DNA of 64,000 nucleotides from assembly GCF_003350375.1 (NCBI RefSeq), contig NZ_QQAR01000008.1, forward strand, positions 124,001 to 188,000, read 5' to 3'. The notes beneath the pieces are model-generated. The model searched no databases and was not told where the DNA came from. It worked only from the letters and a program-made list of their open reading frames with translations. Positions 8,931 to 21,900 of the stretch are shown here, piece by piece. The stretch comes from Flavobacterium sp. AG291 (GTDB lineage Bacteria; Bacteroidota; Bacteroidia; Flavobacteriales; Flavobacteriaceae). Numbering within the stretch: position 1 is the stretch's first letter; every line of letters begins with the position of its first letter. A program made the position numbers and the translations under genes.

Positions 8931-9875
8931 TTAGTGTGTACCATTGGTACAAGGACAGTCGCTAATACCCTGGAAGATGTCAAGACCTATGGTTACCATG
9001 TGTGTTCCGTTGTTATAAGCTAAGAGCTCGTTGGTAGTTACCTGGTAAGAGTAGGCAAAATAAAAGTTATGGTATTTAAGCCCAACCATTGGACCTATGT
9101 TTAACGGATCTCCAAACTGGTCATTCAGGAAACGGTAGTTGATACCCGCCCAGTAATAATTCTCATTATCCATATAACGGAACTTAAGGTTAAAGTCGGT
9201 ACTCGACCTTCCATCAGCTTCAAAATAGTGGAAGTAAGCCGAAGGCTCAACTTCAAAATTACTGCTTCCTCTAAAAGTATAACCGGTATATACCTGATAG
9301 TTTCTTAATTTCTTAGGCTCATTGATTCCGTAAATATCAATGTCTTTGTTTAGGATATTACCGGCAGTGAAGCTTGCATAAAAAGCGCCCTGGCGGTATA
9401 GTGCCGACACATCGAAGTTGTGGTTTACTGTATAACGGTTGTTGTTAACCGAACCATCAGGAGTTTGCATGTCTTCAATATCAATCTTAAACTGGTTCAT
9501 GTTATACGATAATCCTAACGAAAGATACTGCTCATAGTAATCATCAAGAATAAGGTGGTGAGCATACGAAATCCTTCCACCATATTGTCTTGTATAACCA
9601 TTCTTATCATTGTAAAAGAATATCCCTACCCCATCGTGTGCCGTTATCCTTGCGTCGGCAGCCAGCGACTGGTTATCGGGAGCGTCTTTTACACCTACCC
9701 ACTGCGTAAGGCCATTGGCTCTTATTTTAACATAGTCCCCAATCCCGGCATAGGCAGGAGAAATAACAAATGGGTTGTCTGCCAGATATTGTGTAAATGT
9801 AGGTATGTTAAGCTCCTGCGCATTTACATACGGGAAAGCTATGATTAGTACTAGCAGGGTAATTATTTTTTTCAT
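8931..9875 (-). CDS. sprF: SprF, PorP/SprF-family outer membrane protein
   Basis: 314 aa with a signal peptide (cleavage near VNAQ, residue 19-20) and a typical PorP/SprF start: FTQYLADNPFVISPAYAGIG. The rest alternates aromatic and polar residues as in an outer-membrane beta-barrel. In Flavobacterium johnsoniae SprF is required for delivery of the SprB adhesin to the surface and lies directly downstream of sprB, as here. It is the last gene of the proposed sprC-D-B-F operon and the bidirectional terminator at 8844-8871 follows. Assignment to SprF rather than another PorP paralog rests on this position. Confidence 0.82.
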   Translation of the reverse strand: MKKIITLLVLIIAFPYVNAQELNIPTFTQYLADNPFVISPAYAGIGDYVKIRANGLTQWVGVKDAPDNQSLAADARITAHDGVGIFFYNDKNGYTRQYGGRISYAHHLILDDYYEQYLSLGLSYNMNQFKIDIEDMQTPDGSVNNNRYTVNHNFDVSALYRQGAFYASFTAGNILNKDIDIYGINEPKKLRNYQVYTGYTFRGSSNFEVEPSAYFHYFEADGRSSTDFNLKFRYMDNENYYWAGINYRFLNDQFGDPLNIGPMVGLKYHNFYFAYSYQVTTNELLAYNNGTHMVTIGLDIFQGISDCPCTNGTH

Positions 9876-9916
9876 TGTGTCCTTATGTTTTTGTCCAAAT
9901 TGAAATTTTTAAATCA

Positions 9917-9942
9917 GGCCACGCCATGTAGTAAGCGTGGCC
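9917..9942 (-). promoter_or_regulatory. Intercistronic hairpin between sprB and sprF
   Basis: Perfect 8-bp GC-rich stem GGCCACGC / GCGTGGCC with a 10-nt loop, 11 nt after the sprB stop codon. No T-run follows on the minus strand, so it is more likely an mRNA-stabilising or partly attenuating element than a full terminator. Confidence 0.5.
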
Positions 9943-9953
9943 GTCATTAATTT

Positions 9954-12900
9954 TTATCTGTAAATAGTGAAGTGTCCTACAAAGCTTCTGTCGTCTGCAT
10001 CTCCAAGTTTAACAAGGTACCAGTAATCTCCTGTTGGCATCGGATGTCCGTCATAAGTACCATCCCATTCCTGGCCTTGTCTTAGTGTAACAAGTTTACG
10101 TCCGTAACGGTCAAAGATCTCCGACTTGATGTCTGGGTAATTTTCAGTGTTACCCGGCGACCATGTATCGTTTTGTCCGTCTCCGTTAGGGCTAACCACA
10201 TCCGGAAGTATTACATCAATAAACTCAACAGTTATATTAACCACTCGTGTACATCCTCTGGCATCTGTTACAGTTATTTCATAAGTACCGCTCGCATAGT
10301 ATACAAATGTGTTTTTAGTACCCATGCTGTTACCGTCAAAAGTATACTGGTAAGGACCCTCGCCACCTACTACAGTAGCTTTAACCTCATTCAGTCCGCT
10401 TTCTGCTACTGATAATGCCAGATCCGGAACACTTGTAATATTGAATGATACAATATCCGTACATCCTGTTACTGTATTTACAACCTCTACTTCGTAGTTA
10501 CCATCCTCCAGGTTAGTAAACACGTTTGATGTTTGCGTAGGGCTATTACCATCTTTAGGACCTACTATGTTATAATTAAGTTCTGCCGGATTAATAGCAC
10601 TGTTAGTAACAATAGTAACCGTGTTCTGATCGCAATTATAAACTACCTCTGCTTTTGCATCGATATCATTTGGAGAAACCAACACAACATCATGTGTAGC
10701 CGTACAGCCATTTGCATCCTGAATATATACAGTATATGTACCTCCGTCAAGGTTATCAAACAATGTCTGACCCGAAACAAACGGACCATTAACATCAAGG
10801 CTGGTTGCATAAGGAGCGTTTCCACCCGCTATGGCAATCTCGAATGCCGCATCGTTATCGTCAACACAAGTCTCAGGAAGGTTCATTACGTCAGTAACCG
10901 TTATTACTGCCGGCTCGCCTATTGCAGGGAAGTTAGTAAAGTCTACATAACATCCGTACTGATCCTGTACCCTGACAATATAAGTTCCGGCAGGTAATCC
11001 TGTAAACACAGGGTTGCTTGTCATTACATAATCCGGAGATATTCCATAGCTAAGTGCACCTGTACCTCCTGTTGCTACAACTGTCAGCGTACCATCTGCA
11101 TTACCGTTACATGTTGCATCTACAGGTGTAACCGAAGTTACTGTAATAGGCACACGTGGCTGAACTGTAAATGCAAAGTCTTTTTGACATCCGTTAATAT
11201 GTCTCACAGTATAAACATAGCTGCCTGGCGCAAGTTCCCATGTATGGTTAGGATCAAAATCCTGAATCAGCGTTCCTGTAGATGTCTCAAGTCTGTATTC
11301 CACATCGTTGATAATCGCATTAAGAGTGGCTGTTACCGTATTTACCGGTGCATTGTTTACACAGCTTAATACAGTCTGGATATTAGGAACAAGGTTTACG
11401 CCTTTTTCTATAGTTACCTGAACTTTAGCATAACAACCATTAGCATCTCTTACATAAACATCATATGGTAATGCACGACCGTACAGACCAGCGAAGTCAG
11501 GAGTTGCACCCGCATTGTATGACTGGAAGTTAGCAGGAGAGTCTAGTGCCACATAATATGGAGGCACACCACCAGTAATCGACGTAATATCGATAGCACC
11601 ATCGTGAGCATTCACACAGCTTTCATGCTGTCCTACTGCTGCTGCAATAACAAGTTGCTGAGCAGGTTCAGTTATGGTAATCCATACCGAAGTGTGACAT
11701 CCCATAGCATCTTTAACATGAATCTCATAATCACCGGCTAAAAGGTCGGTAAATGTATTCGACGGGCCATAGAATGCTGTAGGCCATATATCCCATGTAA
11801 TTGCATATTGAAGCGGACCTGTACCACCTGTTGCATTAACTACAGCAGAACCAACATCCTGACCGTGACACGCAATATTAGTTACGGTTACATCAGCCGG
11901 AGTAAGGTTAATAGGTATTACCGGAGCAATTGTAAACGGTGCCGTTGTTCTCGAACATCCCTGAGTATGTACAACTGTTACAGTGTGAGGTACTGCAGGA
12001 TCAAGTTGCTGAACAAAAGTATTTGATGCCTGAGGTGTTCCACCATCAAGTGAGTAGGTTACCTGACCTACAACCGATGGATCTACACTTACCACTACTG
12101 TTACCATATCACACTCCTGTGTTGTTGAAACAGTTGGGTTAATCACGATACCTGTAAGTACTGTAGCTGTTGAAGTAACAGTACAGCCGTTAGCGTCTGT
12201 AACTACAATGTTATAAGTACCTCCACCAAGTCCGTTAAACACGATTGGTGTTCCTGCAGGTGCCGGTGTTGCCGGACCACCATTAAGACTTGCTGTATAT
12301 GGCCCAACTCCTCCCTGAGGTGTAACGGTAACGCTACCATTATTATCTCCTAAACACTGCTCATCAGTATGTGTTGTTGTAGCAGTTAGCGCTGTTGCCG
12401 GTTGCGTTATTGTATACGACTGCATAGCCGTACATCCGTTAGCATCGGTTACCGTTACTGTATATGTACCTGCTGTTAAGCCTGTAGCCGTAGCTGTAGT
12501 TTGTACCGGAGTAGTATTCCAACTATAAGTATATGCTCCGGTACCTCCTGTAGCTACTACAGTTGCAGTACCTGTCGCAGCACCGTAACAAAGAACATCT
12601 GTCTGACCACCTGCCGTAGCAGCTATCGCTGTTGCCGGCTGTGTTATTGTGAACGACTGTGTAGTCGTACATCCGTTAGCATCGGTTACCGTTACTGTAT
12701 ATGTACCTGCCGTTAAGCCTGTAGCCGTAGCTGTAGTTTGTACCGGAGTAGTATCCCAGCTGTAGCTGTATGTTGGAGTACCTCCAGTTACATTTACCGT
12801 AGCTGAACCTGTAGCTGCTCCAAAACAAAGAACATTTGTTTGGGTAGCACCGGTTGCAGCTGATAGCGGCGCAGCCGGTTGTGTTATTGTGAACGACTGT

Positions 12901-15900
12901 GTAGTCGTACATCCGTTAACATCGGTTACCGTTACAGTATACGTACCTGCCGTTAGGCCTGTAGCCATAGCGCTAGTTTGCACCGGAGTAGTATTCCAGC
13001 TATAAGTATATCCTCCTGTACCGCCAGTTACGTTTACCGTAGCTGAACCTGTAGCATTACCATAACAAAGTACGTTTGTCTGAACACCTGCTGTTGCAAC
13101 CAGCGCTGCAGCAGGTTGTGCTATTGTATACGACTGCGTAGCCGTACATCCGTTAGCATCGGTTACCGTTACAGTATATGTACCTGCAGTTAAGCCTGTA
13201 GCCGTAGCGGTAGTTTGTACCGGAGTAGTGTTCCAGCTGTAGCTGTAGGCTCCCGTACCTCCTGTTACATTTACTGTAGCTGAACCTGTAGCATTACCAT
13301 AACAAAGGATATCTGTCTGACCCCCTGCCGTTACAGCCAGTGCTGCAGCAGGTTCTGTTATTGTGAACGATTGGGTAGCCGTACATCCGTTAGCATCGGT
13401 TACCGTTACAGTATATGTGCCTGCCGTTAGGCCTGTAGCCGTAGCGGTAGTTTGTACCGGAGTAGTGTTCCAACTGTAGCTGTATGTTGGAGTGCCTCCA
13501 GTTACATTTACTATAGCTGAACCTGTAGCATTACCATAACAAAGAACATCTGTCTGAGTCCCTGCCGTTACAGCCAGTGCTGCGGCAGGTTGTGTTATTG
13601 TGAAAGACTGCGTAGCCGTACATCCGTTAGCATCGGTTACCGTTACAGTATATGTACCTGCAGTTAGGCCTGTAGCCGTAGCGGTAGTTTGCACCGGAGT
13701 AGTATTCCAGCTATAAGTATATGCTCCTGTACCTCCTGTTACATTTACCGTAGCTGAACCTGTAGCGTCTCCAAAACAAAGAATATCTGTTTGGGTAGCT
13801 CCTGTTGCAGCTGATAGCGGTGCAGCCGGTTGTGTTATTGTGAACGACTGTGTAGCCGTACATCCGTTAGCATCGGTTACTGTTACTGTATATGTACCTG
13901 CCGTTAGACCTGTAGCGGTAGCAGTAGTTTGTACCGGAGTAGTATCCCAACTATAAGTATATGCTCCTGTACCTCCTGTTACATTTACTGTAGCATCGCC
14001 AGTAGCATCGCCATAACAAAGGATATCTGTCTGAGTTCCTGCCGTGGCAACAAGTGCAGCAGCAGGCTCTGTTATTGTGAACGACTGTGTAGTAGTACAT
14101 CCGTTAGCATCGGTTACTGTTACTGTATATGTACCTGCCGTTAGGCCTGTAGCCGTAGCAGTAGTTTGTACCGGAGTAGTATCCCAGCTGTAGCTGTATG
14201 TTGGTGTACCCCCTGTTACATTTACCGTAGCTTCACCTGTGGCATCGCCATAACAAAGAACATCCGTTTGGGTTGCTCCTGTTGCAGCCGATAGCGGGGC
14301 AGCAGGTTCTGTTATTGTGAACGATTGGGTAGCCGTACATCCGTTAGCATCGGTTACCGTTACAGTATATGTACCTGCCGTTAGGCCTGTAGCCGTAGCG
14401 GTAGTTTGCACCGGAGTAGTATTCCAGCTATAAGTATATGCTCCTGTACCTCCTGTTACATTTACCGTAGCATCACCAGTAGCATCGCCATAACAAAGAA
14501 CATCTGTCTGAGTATTACCTGTTGCAGTTGATAGTGGTGCAGCAGGTTCTGTTATTGTGAACGACTGTGTAGTCGTACACCCGTTAGCATCGGTTACCGT
14601 TACTGTATATGTACCTGCCGTTAGGCCTGTAGCCGTAGCGGTAGTTTGTACCGGAGTAGTATCCCAGCTGTAGCTGTAGGCTCCTGTCCCGCCAGTTACG
14701 TTTACTGTAGCAACGCCAGTAGCATCGCCATAACAAAGAACATCTGTTTGGGTAGCTCCTGTTGCAGCCGATAGCGGTGCAGTAGGTTCTGTTATTGTGA
14801 ACGACTGCGTAGTAGTACATCCGTTAGCATCGGTTACCGTTACTGTATATGTACCTGCCGTTAGGCCGGTAGCCGTAGCGGTAGTTTGTACCGGAGTAGT
14901 ATCCCAGCTATAGCTGTAGGCTCCTGTACCTCCTGTTACATTTACCGTAGCTTCACCTGTAGCTTCACCGTAACAAAGAACATCTGTCTGAGTTCCTGCC
15001 GTGGCAACAAGCGCTGCAGCAGGCTCTGTTATTGTGAACGACTGTGTAGCCGTACATCCGTTAGCATCGGTTACGGTTACTGTATACGTACCTGCTGTAA
15101 GGCCTGTAGCCATAGCGGTAGTTTGTACCGGAGTAGTATCCCAGCTATAGCTATAGGCTCCTGTACCTCCTGTTACATTTACCGTAGCTTCACCTGTAGC
15201 ATCGCCATAGCAAAGAACATCTGTTTGGGTTGCTCCTGTTGCAGCTGATAGCGGCGCAGTAGGCTCTGTTATTGTGAACGACTGCGTAGTAGTACATCCG
15301 TTAGCATCGGTTACCGTTACTGTATATGTACCTGCCGTTAGGCCTGTAGCCGTAGCGGTAGTTTGTACCGGAGTAGTATCCCAGCTGTAGTTGTAGGCTC
15401 CTGTACCTCCTGTTACGTTTACTGTAGCATCGCCAGTAGCATCGCCATAACAAAGAACATCTGTCTGAGTTCCTGCTGTAGCAACAAGTGGTGCAGTAGG
15501 TTCAGCAAGCGTAGCTGTTACCTGGGTTTCACAACCCACGTTGTCATCTACAATTTTCACAACATAGTTTCCTGCAATAAGACCAGTAAACAGTCCTGAT
15601 GCCTGATCTGCTCCAAAGGCAAGCGGAAGAACATCTGCATCTGCAATCGCATAGCTAAGTGTTCCTGTACCACCCGTCGCAGTCACCGTGATTGCTCCTG
15701 TAGCATCACCAAAACAGGCAATATCTGTAGTCGCTGAAACTGAAGCTGAAATAGGGCTTAATGTTGGTACGGTAAAGTTTCTTGTCTGTATACAGCCGTT
15801 ATCTCCTAATATTGTAGCTGTGTGGGCTCCCGCAGGAACATCCATATATAAACCTACTGAATCATAAGCTCCTCCATCAAGAGAGTATTGCAAGTTAGAA

Positions 15901-18900
15901 TTTCCGTTATCATCAACAATGAATACGTAATTTCCAATAACATTATTAATACATGTTGGTTGTATATCGGCAACAGGCTCAATATCCAAACCTGGTGCGA
16001 TAACAATATCAGCAGGCGCTGTAGCCGGAGCACAGTTATTAGCATCCGTTACAACAATCTGATATGTATTTGGTGCAAGGTCGGTAAATGTAAATGGCCC
16101 TGCAGCCGGTCCTGTAAATGTGGTTCCACCATCAATACTCACCTTATAATCAGGAGTACCTCCCGAAGGTGTTACAATAATGGTACCATCGTTATCTCCA
16201 AGACATATATCATCGGTATATGCTGTAACTACAGTAACTGCAGCAGAAGGCTGACTAAGCAGAACTCCTGTTATGTCAAATTCACAACCTAAATCATCCG
16301 TTACTTTAAAGTCGTATGTTCCGGCAGCAAGGTTACTGAACACGTTAGAAGAGCCATACGTAAAGGCTGGGCCCATCGCATATTCAAAAGGTGCTGTACC
16401 TGCTCCTGCTGTTACATCAATGGTAATCTCACCCATATCACCAAAACAGTCAATTGTCTGGGTAATTGTCGCAATAGCATCAATTGGTGTATGACCGTCA
16501 ATCGTAAATGTATCTGTTTGTGTACACTGTAACAGTGTAACAGGCATTGTATGTCTTACATAAACCGTATAAGTTCCGCCTACAGCATCTACAATCGTAA
16601 ATTCATTTGACGACTGCCATGTAAGGTTATCCAGCGAGTAATCTAAAGTTCCTAGAGCATTAGCCGAAAGTGTAGTCGCTACAGTAACAGTATTACTTGG
16701 TGCGTTAGCCACACAGGTAGTTACTACAGTAGCTTCCGGAGTTAAACTTACACCTGGTAATATAGGCTGATCCATTGGAGGGTCAAGACTACAACCATTT
16801 TGGTCTTTTACATATACCGTTGTTGTTCCTACAGGTAATCCCTCAAGCAGATATGTATTTGGATATGCCAGATCAAAAGGTGTAAAGTTAACATTGTCGG
16901 TACTGATAGAATATAGTCCTGTACCACCTGTAACCGTTACACTGATAGTACCGTCAGATTCGCCCTCACAGGTTACATCTGTTACGTTAACTATACTGGC
17001 TGTAATTTCAGTTGGTTCTGTAATTTCAAGATCTTCAAAGAAGATGAAACATCCGTTTTCATCCTGAACAAGGATATCGTACTGACCAGCAGGAAGGCTA
17101 TCAAATACATTATCATCAAAGAACTGGTTCAATAATGGTGCAATTGCAAACTGAACATTTCCTGTACCACCTGATGTATTGATTGTAATGCTACCTGTAG
17201 CATCTCCAAAACACAGGATATTATTTATTACAGGAGTAGCGATAAGCTCATCCGGATCTTCAATCAGTACATTTGCCGAAGTCGTATTACAGTCTACACT
17301 AGTTACTCTAACGGCATAGTTACCTGAGCTTAGTCCTATAAAATCTCCGTTTGCTGAAGGCCCTGCAAGTACTGCATAAGCATTGTCAGCATCTAAAAGG
17401 CTATATTGGTAATTACCCAATCCGCCTGTTGCAACAGCAGAAATTAACGCATTAGTACCACCGTAACAGCTTACTCCGTTTACAGTAAGATTTACAGTTA
17501 GCGGCTCTATAACAAAAATCTCAACCTGGTTAGTTAGAACTGCAGTACAGTTATTATTATCTTTTACAAGATATTCATACGTTCCTGCAGCTACCTGGAA
17601 TACTGTTCCGGCTGTAAACGGAAGATAGTTAGTACCTCCGTCAGTACTGTAATAATATGGCGCAGTACCTCCGGTTGCAGATATAGTTACCTCTGCAAGA
17701 GTAGTACATGTTAAGCTCTTTGTAAGCGAAAGTGTTCCTACTAGCGGAGTTGGCTCTGTAATTGTAATTTGAACCGTTTCCGGAAGGTCACAACCCCATC
17801 CGTCAAGAACCGTGATGCTGTAGATACCCGCACCAAGATTATCAAATGTTGGGCTTACCTGTTCTCCTGTGCTCGTTACTATAGTAGTACCCGCAGCATC
17901 ATAAATATTTAACACATACTGATAAGTACCCTGACCACCTGTTACACCAGTAGCAGTTACACTGGCAGTAGTATCGCCATTACAAAGCAATCCTGTTGTA
18001 GATGCACTTATAGAAGCTGTAATTGAAGGCGGCACAGTTAAAGTAATATCCTGGCTCACGATACAACCTCCTGAATCTCTAACAAAAACAGTATAATCTC
18101 CTGCTGCAAGACCTGTAAAGGTATTGTTAGCACCGTATGGCTGAATTGTCGTAGTGGTAGTATTGTTTACAAGTTCAAATTCATAATCACCCCATCCGCC
18201 TGTAGGCTGGGCAATAATTTCACCCTTGTCATTTGTACAGGTTACATTAGCCGTCATTACAGCATTAGCAAGTAACGGATCGGCAGGTGAATCAACAACA
18301 ATTGTATTAGTATCAGCCGAACAGAAAGGTGTTGCTGTAGCCGTAACCCTTACAAAAAGATTACCGGCAGTTACATTTGGTACAACAAACGGATTCGTTA
18401 TTGACGAATCAGCAGTACCTGTAGTTACAGATGTAGTTCCGTCAAACACTTCATAGTCATAAGCGCCTGAATAGTTTTGTACATCTATGATAATTGTTCC
18501 ATCATTGCTTCCAAAACATGTTACCGGAGTTGATGCTGTTGCAATAGCTGCGATAAGGTCAAAAGGAGCAATAGTATATGGATCTGTAATTTCTGTACAG
18601 CTTGTACCAAGATCAGTTACTTTAAACGTATAACTTCCAACAGCCGTAAGGTCAAAATTTGCAGTAAATACACCCGCACCCGGCGTTTGTACCGGCTGAG
18701 ATCCTGCCGGAAGCAGTTCGAAGCTGTAATTCCCTGAACCTCCTGTTACTGTAAGTGTTACTGTCTCATCATTAGTACAGGTAATAGCTGTTTGCTGTAA
18801 AGCAACGAAATCAGTTATTTCAGGAAGTGGGTTTATAGTTAATGGGAAAGTTGCCACACAACTATTAGCATCTTTTACATAAACCGTTATATTTTGTGTA

Positions 18901-21900
18901 GTACCATCATTTACAACATCAAATGTATCTGTTGTAAAGTATGATGTACCATCAATACTATACATATAAGCAGGTGTACCATCAGTTGCAGTTATAGCAA
19001 TAGTAGATGTATTCACCGAATTATCTGCAGCACAATCAAATGCTGTAGCGGTAGCAGTAACACCCAATGCTATAGGCTCTGTAATAGTTACCTGAGTGGT
19101 ATAAGTACAGTTTTTACCCGATGTTATGGTAACATCGTAAGTATCTGCCGCAAGATTTGTAAATAAAGGAGTGCTTTGGGTTATAGCAGCACTTAATGTA
19201 CCATCTACAGTATAAGTATATGGTATATCTGTATTTACAGTTGTATCAAGCGTAATGGTTATAGACCCGTCTGCACCTCCGTTACATTTTACATTTTCTC
19301 TGTCTATAGTTACAGTCGCAGGAAGTATCTGGATAGCTTCTTCAAGCGTAATTGCCACATCCTGAGTACATCCTGTAGTAGTATCATGAATCCTTACGGT
19401 ATAAGCACCATGAGGAAGATTATTAAATATCGGGCTTGCCTGTGCAGCTACTGCAACAGTACCTAAAAGTTCATATTCATAGTTTCCTGAACCCCCTGTT
19501 CCGGCAGCCGTTATAGAGCCATCTGTATCAAGACATGTTGGCTGGGCAGTTGGCTGAGCCGTTACATCTACCGGAGGATAAATGGTTACAGATGTAGCTG
19601 TTGTCATAGTACACCCATTTGCATCCATAATCTGAACAGTGTGAGTTCCCGAAGTAAGATCGGTATAAGTAAACGGTGCCGTTTGAGCTTCAAACAAACC
19701 ACCATCAAGACTATAAGTATAGCCTCCCGCATCACCCGCTGTTCTGGTTACATCAATACTAAAGCTACCTTCAGCAGCTGTACACTGTGTTCCCGGAGTT
19801 ATTATTGCTGTAATAGCAGGCGAAACATCTGTAGGTAATGTTATAGAAAAAGGTTTGATACAATCATTCGCATCTTTTACATATACTATATAATCACCAC
19901 CTTCAGCGTTAAATACCGATGATGTTTGACCTGCCCATGTAGCTTCTGTCGGCGCTATCGAAGTATCAGGAAGCAATTGGTAAGTATATGGAGCTGTACC
20001 AAACTGAGCAGTAGCAGCTATGATACCAGCATTTACATTACAGTTATCATTTTTAGTTACAACAGCTGATATGGCAAGCATAAATGGAGACTGGTTGATT
20101 TCAAAACTTGCGGATGCCTGACTACAACCTGCAACTGAACCATCAATTTCTGTATAAACGATTATATAATCACCAGGGGCTAAATTGCCCGGTATGTTAT
20201 TAACCGTAGTTGATGTTCCTGTTGTAGATATGGTATCAGTTATACCTGTTGTAAGGTTAGAAGGCGATCTAAAAATCTCATATTTAACCTGAGTTGTTGT
20301 TGAGCTGTATCCACTAAATGTAAACGCCACATTACCATCGGCCGCGCCAGTACAAGTCACATTGTTAGGTATAACCGAAGTTGTAGTAATTGTAGAGTTA
20401 GTAGGGATAGGAATATCCGCTTGTTCAAAATAATAACAATCGGTAGTTGTATCCCAAACTACGAAAGTATAAACAACACCCGGTATAAGATTAGTAAATG
20501 TAGCAATAGTAGGAGTTCCTGAATCAGCATCCTTATAATCTGTAGCAACGTTACTAACAAAAGGAAGATTACTTTGAGTTAGTATTGCAAACTTATAAGA
20601 GCTACCAATAATAACTGCGCCAACTTCTACTGTAGCAGTTCCACCGTTAGTACAGTCAGCAGTTCCATTAACATTTATGTCCAAAGCATTTGGAGGAGAA
20701 GCAATAACAATGTCATCTATTGTCGATGTACATCCGTTAGCGTCAGTTACCTCAATGGTATAAATACCATAGTTTACAATCATAAACGTATACGGTGAAC
20801 CCGACATATTTGTCTGAACCGGAAGTACATCTCCAAAATTATTACTTACAGTATAGCTGTAAGGACCAACACCTCCGGTTATTCCAGCTCCAAAGCCTAC
20901 TACAATTTGACCATAAGCAATACCTCCCGGATTGTTACACGATATATCGGTTTTATCATAACTAAAAGTAATTGGATTTGGTTGGGTAATAGTAGCTGTA
21001 TGAGTTACTGTACAACCATTAGCATCGGTTACCACAACAGAATAGTTACCTGCAGGAAGTCCACTCGTTTGTGTACCATAAGATGTAGAAGTAGTTGTAT
21101 TAGTAACAGCTATAGTATAAGGAGCAAGTCCTTTTGTGTTGTCTATATTTACTGTAAGCGCACCTGTATTAGATCCGTTACATAAAACGTTAGTGGTTGT
21201 ACCGAAAGCAAATTCAGGTTGTACCAATGGCGCAATTGTTCTTACAGGAGTTGTTACTGTACATCCTGCTGCATCTGTAATCTGGAATTGATATGTTCCC
21301 ACTGTAGCAGCATTGTAAGTAAATGAAGTTCCTCCTGTAGCTGTAAGTGCAGAATAAGCACCTCCATTGTAAGATATCTGATATTGGTAAGGCGCCAGAC
21401 CTCCACCTATAGTTACAGCTATTTGCGCATCTGCAGGAGCAGTACATGTTAATCCTTTTGTTACCGAAGCCGAAGCCGTAAGCTGAGGACTAATTGTTCT
21501 TGTTACAGCAGTTGTATTTGTACAACCGTTAGCGTCTCTAACCGTAATAGTATATGTTCCTGCTGCCAGGTTAGTATAGGTAGTGCCATTGGCCGCTGTA
21601 CCGTTTGCATAAGGGCCTCCATTAAGGCTAAACTGGAACGGAGCAAGTCCTGTTCCTGTATTAACCTCTACTGTTAAAGATGTACCCGGAAGGCAGATAT
21701 CAGATGCTGTTACCGCAAGTACCGGAGGAACCGGAACCGTAATAGTGAAATTATCTGTAAATATACAGCCGTTAGCATCGGTTACAGTAAGGGTGTAATT
21801 ACCACCTGCAAGACCTGTAAAGTTTGATGAATACTGAGGCCCAACAGTCGCAGCACCTGTAAGTCTAAACAGGTAACTTCCCCAACCGCCTGAAGCCGAT

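Noticed and set aside
12399..15497. Tandem array considered as a CRISPR or satellite
   Set aside because: The unit is about 240 bp with no spacers and stays in frame within a single long coding sequence with protein-level conservation.
12501..15599. Plus-strand frames with recurring MYRSSIP...-type translations opposite sprB
   Set aside because: They are antisense shadows of the near-identical sprB repeats; the recurrence comes from the repeat DNA, and the compositions are implausible (Cys, Ser, Tyr and Arg rich).
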